Positions 58,866 through 64,000 of a stretch of DNA of 64,000 bases are shown here, in pieces. Source of the DNA: Dipetalonema caudispina (lineage: Eukaryota; Nematoda; Chromadorea; Rhabditida; Onchocercidae); assembly GCA_013365325.1 (NCBI GenBank), contig JABVXV010000043.1, positions 238,020 to 302,019 of the forward strand. Reading direction: 5' to 3'. The notes beneath the pieces were generated by a model. It ran no database searches and had not been told where the DNA came from. It was given only the letters and a program-made list of their open reading frames with translations. A program made the position numbers and the translations under genes. The stretch's first letter is position 1. Every line of letters starts with the position of its first letter.

Positions 58866-61160
58866 TCACTTCTTTCGTGCTGTTTCCTCCCAGTCATATG
58901 GATCGGTCAATTTACAATCACAGATTACTGATGACTGAAAATTTCCATACAATTAAAATAATTTTTTGGTACGAGTCATTAGTAAATTAATGAGAGGTCA
59001 TATAAAGCTTGTTACTTTTACATCATTAAGGTACCACTTTTATTAGTAAACCTTTACAAAATTCCTTTCAGTTAACTTTTGCAAACTTTTCACTGACATG
59101 AATGATAGCATTATGATGTATTGATTGTTTAATGCTTGATTTGTTTCATTTCATAAAAAAATAAGAACAAGAAATAAAATTTAACTTAATAAAAAATAAA
59201 AGTGAAATAGTAACCGTCTTCAATAGTTCATATATGTAAGAATAATCGACACGATCTTCATAATGTAGCGAATCGATGTACTCTAAAATTTTGCCAAATT
59301 CCTCTTTGCATTTCATTCCATACAGCAATTTGTCACGATTCGTGCGACTTTCTTCCTTCACCCTCATTACTTCATTCTTATCCGATATTTTCCTCCATGG
59401 TAAACCTTAAATTATTTAAAAAAAAAATTTTCATGATTACTAAAACTAAGTTATCCATAAAACTAGTAAATATGTAAACAAATAAAAATGGCAAAATATG
59501 AAGATATTGGTAGGGATGTTTGATACCTGTTACGACGAGAAGATCGAGAAGAAGGTAAAACCATGATTCGCAATCATCTTTTGGGCCTAGTTCTTTTCGT
59601 TTATGGCATGCTATAGGTGCAAATTTCACAGTACCCTTGAAACCAACTGTTACACGAGGTGTCTTAATTTCACCTTTGTCGTTGAGAATTCGTCGTGCTA
59701 TCCCGAAATCAAGGATATAAATCTGAAATTAAGTATCAATATACAAATACTTTATTTAAGTTAATTGCATTTATTTTTTTTTAGTCAATATTTGGCCATT
59801 ATTTGAAAATGTAAGAGAACTAACGCATCGTATTTGAACTCCAAGACCGGTTGCATAATTGGCAGGTTTCAAATCTCGATGAATAAAACCATGCTTGTGT
59901 AAATCCTCCACTGCTTCCAGACATTGTATTGATGCGCCCAAACCAGTGTGCATTGAAAATACCTACGACAATGTCGCATCTTTTTTTTTTTTTTTTTGGA
60001 ATTTCGGTTTCCATAAATTTGGGTCACTTACAAATGCTAATAAATAAGTCCAAATGATTATCTTTCAGCATTATTACTACTATCATTCGTTATTATTGTA
60101 TCACTCAGTAATAAAGTACTATCACTTCGTCAAATTAGTCCATTTAATTGAAAAATTTTAACATCTTCAAAGGACATGATTTCATAAGATAAATCATTTT
60201 TGAAGATTTAATTAAATTTAAATTAATGTACGAAAACTTCTCTTGAACCACTCGTTGTTTATCTTGATTTTTAGATATCATGGCTAAGATTACGTCATGA
60301 TATGGTATTAAATAAATATCATTTATTATAATTATTTGTAGATATTATAATTAGATTTAGATCCACTACTTGATTACTTAAATATATGGAAGATAAACTA
60401 TTCTCATTAACATAATGAAGATTATCATTTTGAACTCTCAATGAGAATGTAATACCTTATGGGGTCGTAAAGCTTTAAGATCGGCAAGTGATTTTCCAAC
60501 GAGTTGCATAACAAGAAAAAAAAATTTCTCCTTTTTGCCTCGATCGATAATTTTTGTAAAATGTGACTTTTCGGCTCGTTCCATTGCAACTAATTTCAAA
60601 ATGGCGATCTGTAGAAAGGTGGAGTGCTTCTGTACTTCAAATCATTGACAATTATCAACCACTCATAATACTACGATAACGAATTAAATGGAATATACGG
60701 ATTTCGAATTAATGTCTTCCGGATGTACTATATATGTGAATCACATGTCAATCATATTACAAATAAAAATGGCACTTTGAATTGAATTATTTTCAAAAGT
60801 ATATATCATCATCAACTTAAAAAAAAAGAAAAAAAAAAACTGTCAATCGGATATTTGCACCTCCATTTTGAGTTTAGAATCTTTACGTGTCTCAAGCTTC
60901 CGTTCCACTTTCAAAGCATACTCCATACTTGGATTGTTGGAATCATGAACCCGATATACGGCTCCAAAACCACCTTCGCCGAGTAATTTATCAATTGTAT
61001 ACTTTGCATGAGATGATTCAATCACTGAGCCCTAAATTAGCTTGTAAGAATGACAAGAAATAAATTAACCAATTAAATGATAACAGATAAAAAAAAAATG
61101 GAAGAAATTGATTTAACTGACTGGTTTCAGACCAAAATCTTCCTCCTCTTCACTATCCAT
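58866..61160 (-). CDS. TTBK/CK1-like protein kinase, nematode type (complete)
   Basis: Ser/Thr kinase of the casein kinase 1/tau-tubulin kinase group, a family greatly expanded in nematodes and often germline-expressed. Exons 61122-61160, 60861-61031, 60456-60608, 59825-59962, 59527-59722, 59215-59405 and 58866-58934 join in phase to 957 nt, 318 residues. Kinase features are the glycine loop GEGGFGAVY (31-39), ATP-binding Lys54 in YALKVE, catalytic loop HRDLKPAN (149-156) and DFG (172-174). After DFG, FKGTVKFAPIACHKRKELG replaces a canonical APE segment, then DDCESWFYLLLDLLVV and LPWRKI, all typical of worm TTBK-like kinases. The core looks catalytically complete. The acidic N-terminus is MDSEEEEDFGLKP; the last exon ends LTDPYDWEETARKK. 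The specific ortholog is not identified. Confidence 0.92.
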
Positions 61161-61162
61161 CT
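61161..61162 (-). promoter_or_regulatory. Acceptor abutting the kinase start codon (candidate SL trans-splice site)
   Basis: On the minus strand the sequence TTGATTCCAG is followed immediately by ATG. With no upstream coding exon needed, this fits SL trans-splicing leaving no gene-derived 5' UTR. Inference only. Confidence 0.45.
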
Positions 61163-61542
61163 GGAATCAAGCAACAAATTTGTAAGTACAAGAAATGATG
61201 ACACAACCAAGAAAACTAAAAAGTATAACATCATATTGTCAATATTTCTACTACTTTATAGTCATTACTAAATTTGTATATTATGCAAAATTTTCAACAA
61301 AAAAAGAAAAAAAATGCAAAATTCAAAGATAATTCTTCCTAATTCATTTATTGAACTGTAAGATTTTGGAGAAGTTAAAATTTCAAAGTTTGCATCGACG
61401 GAGAGTTTTTTGAAATGCGCAAAATTATCCGAAAATTTTTTCTTAAATTATAACTTAAAATGCAATGATTATGTAAATTTTCAAGAATAGTATAAAAAGT
61501 AGAAATTTGCAAGAAGACAGTCATTTACTTCTATTTGACCGT
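61163..61542. promoter_or_regulatory. Shared upstream region of divergent kinase and MSP-domain genes
   Basis: About 380 bp separate the two start codons, so both promoters must lie here unless an upstream exon exists further away. It contains A/T-rich DNA with short A-runs; I recognise no specific factor site. Confidence 0.5.
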
Positions 61543-63849
61543 ATGAATCCAATAGAAACTTCTGTTTTTCTATTTTCTCCTAAACAGAATTCGTTGGAGA
61601 CAGTAGTGATCCTACAAGGATTAATCTATTTTGCGATTCTTCCATCACTTTTATTAACTGTTTCATTAATTATATGTGGCAATTCTGGATCGCAACGCAA
61701 AGTAATTACTATTTTATATCTTAATTTAATTTTTTCTTCTCTTCAATTTAACCAATTGACCATGTTTACTGCCATAATTATCCCATTTATTTTGCAACTG
61801 TCTTAATTAATCATTGTCTTGTAGTTTCTGAAATTTGTAAATGTTTGTATCAAAGGTTACAGGAAACAAATTTTAGCCTATAAGTGAAACAAGAAACGGT
61901 AAGAAAGACAGGACAATTAGTAGTAGTCAAAGCAGAAAAGTTGGAGGAAAGAAATCATATACCAAAACAAAATCTACGGAAACCACAGAGGTAATAATCA
62001 TTCCTAACGTTAGTAATTAATATTTTCTAAGTAGAATCAATAATTAATGAGGAATGATATCTTTGTTCTTTTCTTTCATAATTACTAGGAATTCTTGGTT
62101 AAAATTTTTGAAGAAATTATTAGACTGAAATTTTTCAGAGCGCTAAAACGCGAAAAGTAGCAAAATTATCGGGATCGAAATTGAAAACAAAAAAATCAAG
62201 AAAGTCGTCAAAACAGATTGAATCATCATTATCAACTAAAACTGTGGAAAGGATGTCATCTGGACAGAAACGAAGCAGCAGGTTGGAGAGATTTCAAAAG
62301 GTACTCATTCTTTTAACTCAATTTAGAAACAGATTCTGATAAATTGAATTTTACGGAGCAGTTTTCGTTTAAAACTTGAATGAAGCTCTGCGTTAACAAA
62401 TATTTCTTGTAGTATCAAATCTGTTGATACTCTTAATATGTTTGTAAATGCAAAATAATTTTCGAGTGATCAAAGAGAATTTTCTGTTCAATTATATTTG
62501 CACTAATTTTTGAAATTGGTGATGTAATTTCAAAGATTAGAAACTGGAAGAACCTGATCATGAAATCACTTTGATTGACCTTATATTTTAGAATTCATAA
62601 AAAATCTGAAATCCAGCCCTTATTCAAGTTAGAATTATCAGTTCAGTTAGGTAATTAATCATTCAAAAATAAAGAAAATAGATGGTAACAAACCTAAGAA
62701 AATTTTATGGAAAATATCATCTCAAATGGGCTTGTTGAAAATGAAATTAAAATAAAATTCTGGTCATGAAATTATATGATTAAATATTTGTTATATCCTT
62801 TGATCCATAATCAATCGTTTAAACTTTCAAAGTTCTTTTCAGCTTCCATCTGCTTACATAAATGGTCCAATTACTTACAATATAGGCGGTATCTTTTTTT
62901 TTAGTTTATCAATGATTTTTATTGAAATAAATCCTCTCATTTGAAATGCTTCAAATAAACAAAAAAAAAAAAAGTACATCAAAATGAAACCAATTTTATT
63001 TTTACTTAAAATACAATTGTAGAGAAACCAAAACAAGAACTAAAAATGGAGCCAAATTTATTAAATTGGAATATTTTGGGTGGTATTCAAAAAGTGTACC
63101 TAACGAATCTTAGCGATGAACGGAAAGCGATCAAGGTATAGTAATTTTGTGGAAGAGGAAGTTGGGTTTTTTTTTTTTTTATTTTTTTTCTTGTGTTTAT
63201 CACTATCATAACTACTATCACACTAATCTTATTGTTGTTTCCATCAGTTTTATTGCCATTATTTTTATCCTATCCATTACGATTCACACAGAGCAGATCC
63301 TAGTATATCTACAATACATTCACATATCGAAGAAATTTCAATTCACCTGAAATTCGCTAAATTTCAGATCAAATAACATTTTTCTCTAAAATTCTCACAA
63401 TAAACTTTCAATATTTTACGGTTCATTTGTAGCAAAAATTTTTTGCAGATCAAATGCTCCGACAATCATTTGTATCGTGTCACTCATTCGTCGACCTTTA
63501 TTGAGCCAGGTGAAGTATGCGGTATTGATGTTGTTCGACAGAATGGTGGTGCAAAACCTGATAAAATGGTCTTCCTCTGGACCAAAGTAAGAATTCATTT
63601 TTCTATCAGATTTAAAATCAAGCATTTTGTTTCATTTTTAGCGATATTCAGAAATGCCAGAATATTTCTAAATAAAATTCATGATTTTCATGATTGTTAA
63701 ACTTGTAATTTCATCCTTTTTTTCTCTCTATTTTTTGCTCTTTTTTTTAGGCCGAGAAGAGTGACGAAAATGCTTCAAAGCTGTTCAACAAACTTTTAAG
63801 TTATCCGATGCTTACGCTACCACTTACAGTTAACAATCCCACAGCGTAA
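61543..63849 (+). CDS. MSP-domain protein with N-terminal membrane segment
   Basis: Exons 61543-61701, 61877-61990, 62139-62300, 62843-62888, 63023-63135, 63449-63586 and 63751-63849 join in phase to 831 nt, 276 residues. The N-terminus has one hydrophobic helix (about 21-45, LIYFAILPSLLLTVSLIIC core) followed by a basic Lys/Ser/Thr-rich stretch (54-145). Residues about 150-250 form a major-sperm-protein domain: NWNILGGIQKVYLTNLSDER, IKCSDNHLYRVTHSSTF, EPGEVCGIDVVRQNGGAKPD, KMVFLWTK. The last exon adds a short tail ending VNNPTA. Worm MSP-domain proteins of this SSP-like kind are mostly sperm/male-germline proteins, but function here is inferred. The start Met at 61543 is tentative: an acceptor-like CTCCTAAACAG at 61579-61589 could mean the first exon lies elsewhere. 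Confidence 0.85.
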
Positions 63850-63862
63850 TACAACTATCACT

Positions 63863-63868
63863 AATAAA
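63863..63868 (+). terminator. Poly(A) signal of the MSP-domain gene
   Basis: AATAAA begins 14 nt after the TAA stop, giving a very short 3' UTR. This is consistent with compact nematode genes. Confidence 0.65.
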
Positions 63869-64000
63869 ATCAGTTTATTGTGCATTTTCTATAAAATTTA
63901 ATGACATTCCTTTGATAAATAATTGTTCAGCATTTTGGAAGTATCACATTGAATATATGTGAATTAAATGCAAATGCAGTTGCATATTTAAGAATTGTTT

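Overview
The window looks like nuclear DNA of a nematode. It is very AT-rich, with many short introns that end in a TTTCAG-type acceptor. It carries a neurexin, a class V myosin, a worm-type TTBK-like kinase and an MSP-domain gene, and MSP-domain sperm-type genes of this kind are a nematode hallmark. The very low GC content and the abundance of long A/T homopolymer runs would suit a spirurid (filarial-type) worm, but that placement is inference. Exon boundaries were placed by hand from GT/AG signals, reading-frame phase and family alignment. They are self-consistent in phase but have no transcript support.

Layout. (1) 60-7730, minus strand: 5' part of a neurexin gene (nrx-1), 12 exons, encoding a long N-terminal exon, LNS1, EGF1, LNS2 and the first part of LNS3; the gene runs off the left edge. 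(2) 7731-29426: a 21.7-kb gene desert between the divergent neurexin and myosin genes, full of A/T homopolymers and some GA/CT and ATT microsatellites, with no confident gene. (3) 29427-52159, plus strand: a complete class V myosin (hum-2/MYO5 type), modelled as 41 exons totalling 5475 nt (1824 residues), with motor, six IQ motifs, coiled coil and cargo-binding tail. (4) 52160-55537: a repeat-rich spacer with a long inverted repeat, a 101-bp tandem array and a 96-bp tandem array. (5) 55538-57626, plus strand: a complete five-exon HDHD2-type HAD-family phosphatase (262 residues). (6) 58866-61160, minus strand: a seven-exon TTBK/CK1-like kinase (318 residues). (7) 61543-63849, plus strand: a seven-exon protein with an N-terminal membrane segment, a Lys/Ser-rich middle and a C-terminal MSP domain (276 residues).

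How they relate. These are independent eukaryotic genes, not an operon. Neurexin (synaptic adhesion) and myosin V (vesicle/organelle transport) are head to head but far apart. The kinase and the MSP-domain gene are divergent with about 380 bp between their starts. Worm TTBK-like kinases and MSP-domain proteins are often germline/sperm genes, so a shared promoter is plausible but unproven.

I did not find a clearly new biological system. The observations most worth checking are the roughly 318-residue extension ahead of the neurexin hydrophobic segment, a GA microsatellite that offers an in-frame alternative acceptor in the myosin tail, the clustered repeats upstream of HDHD2, and the kinase/MSP pair.
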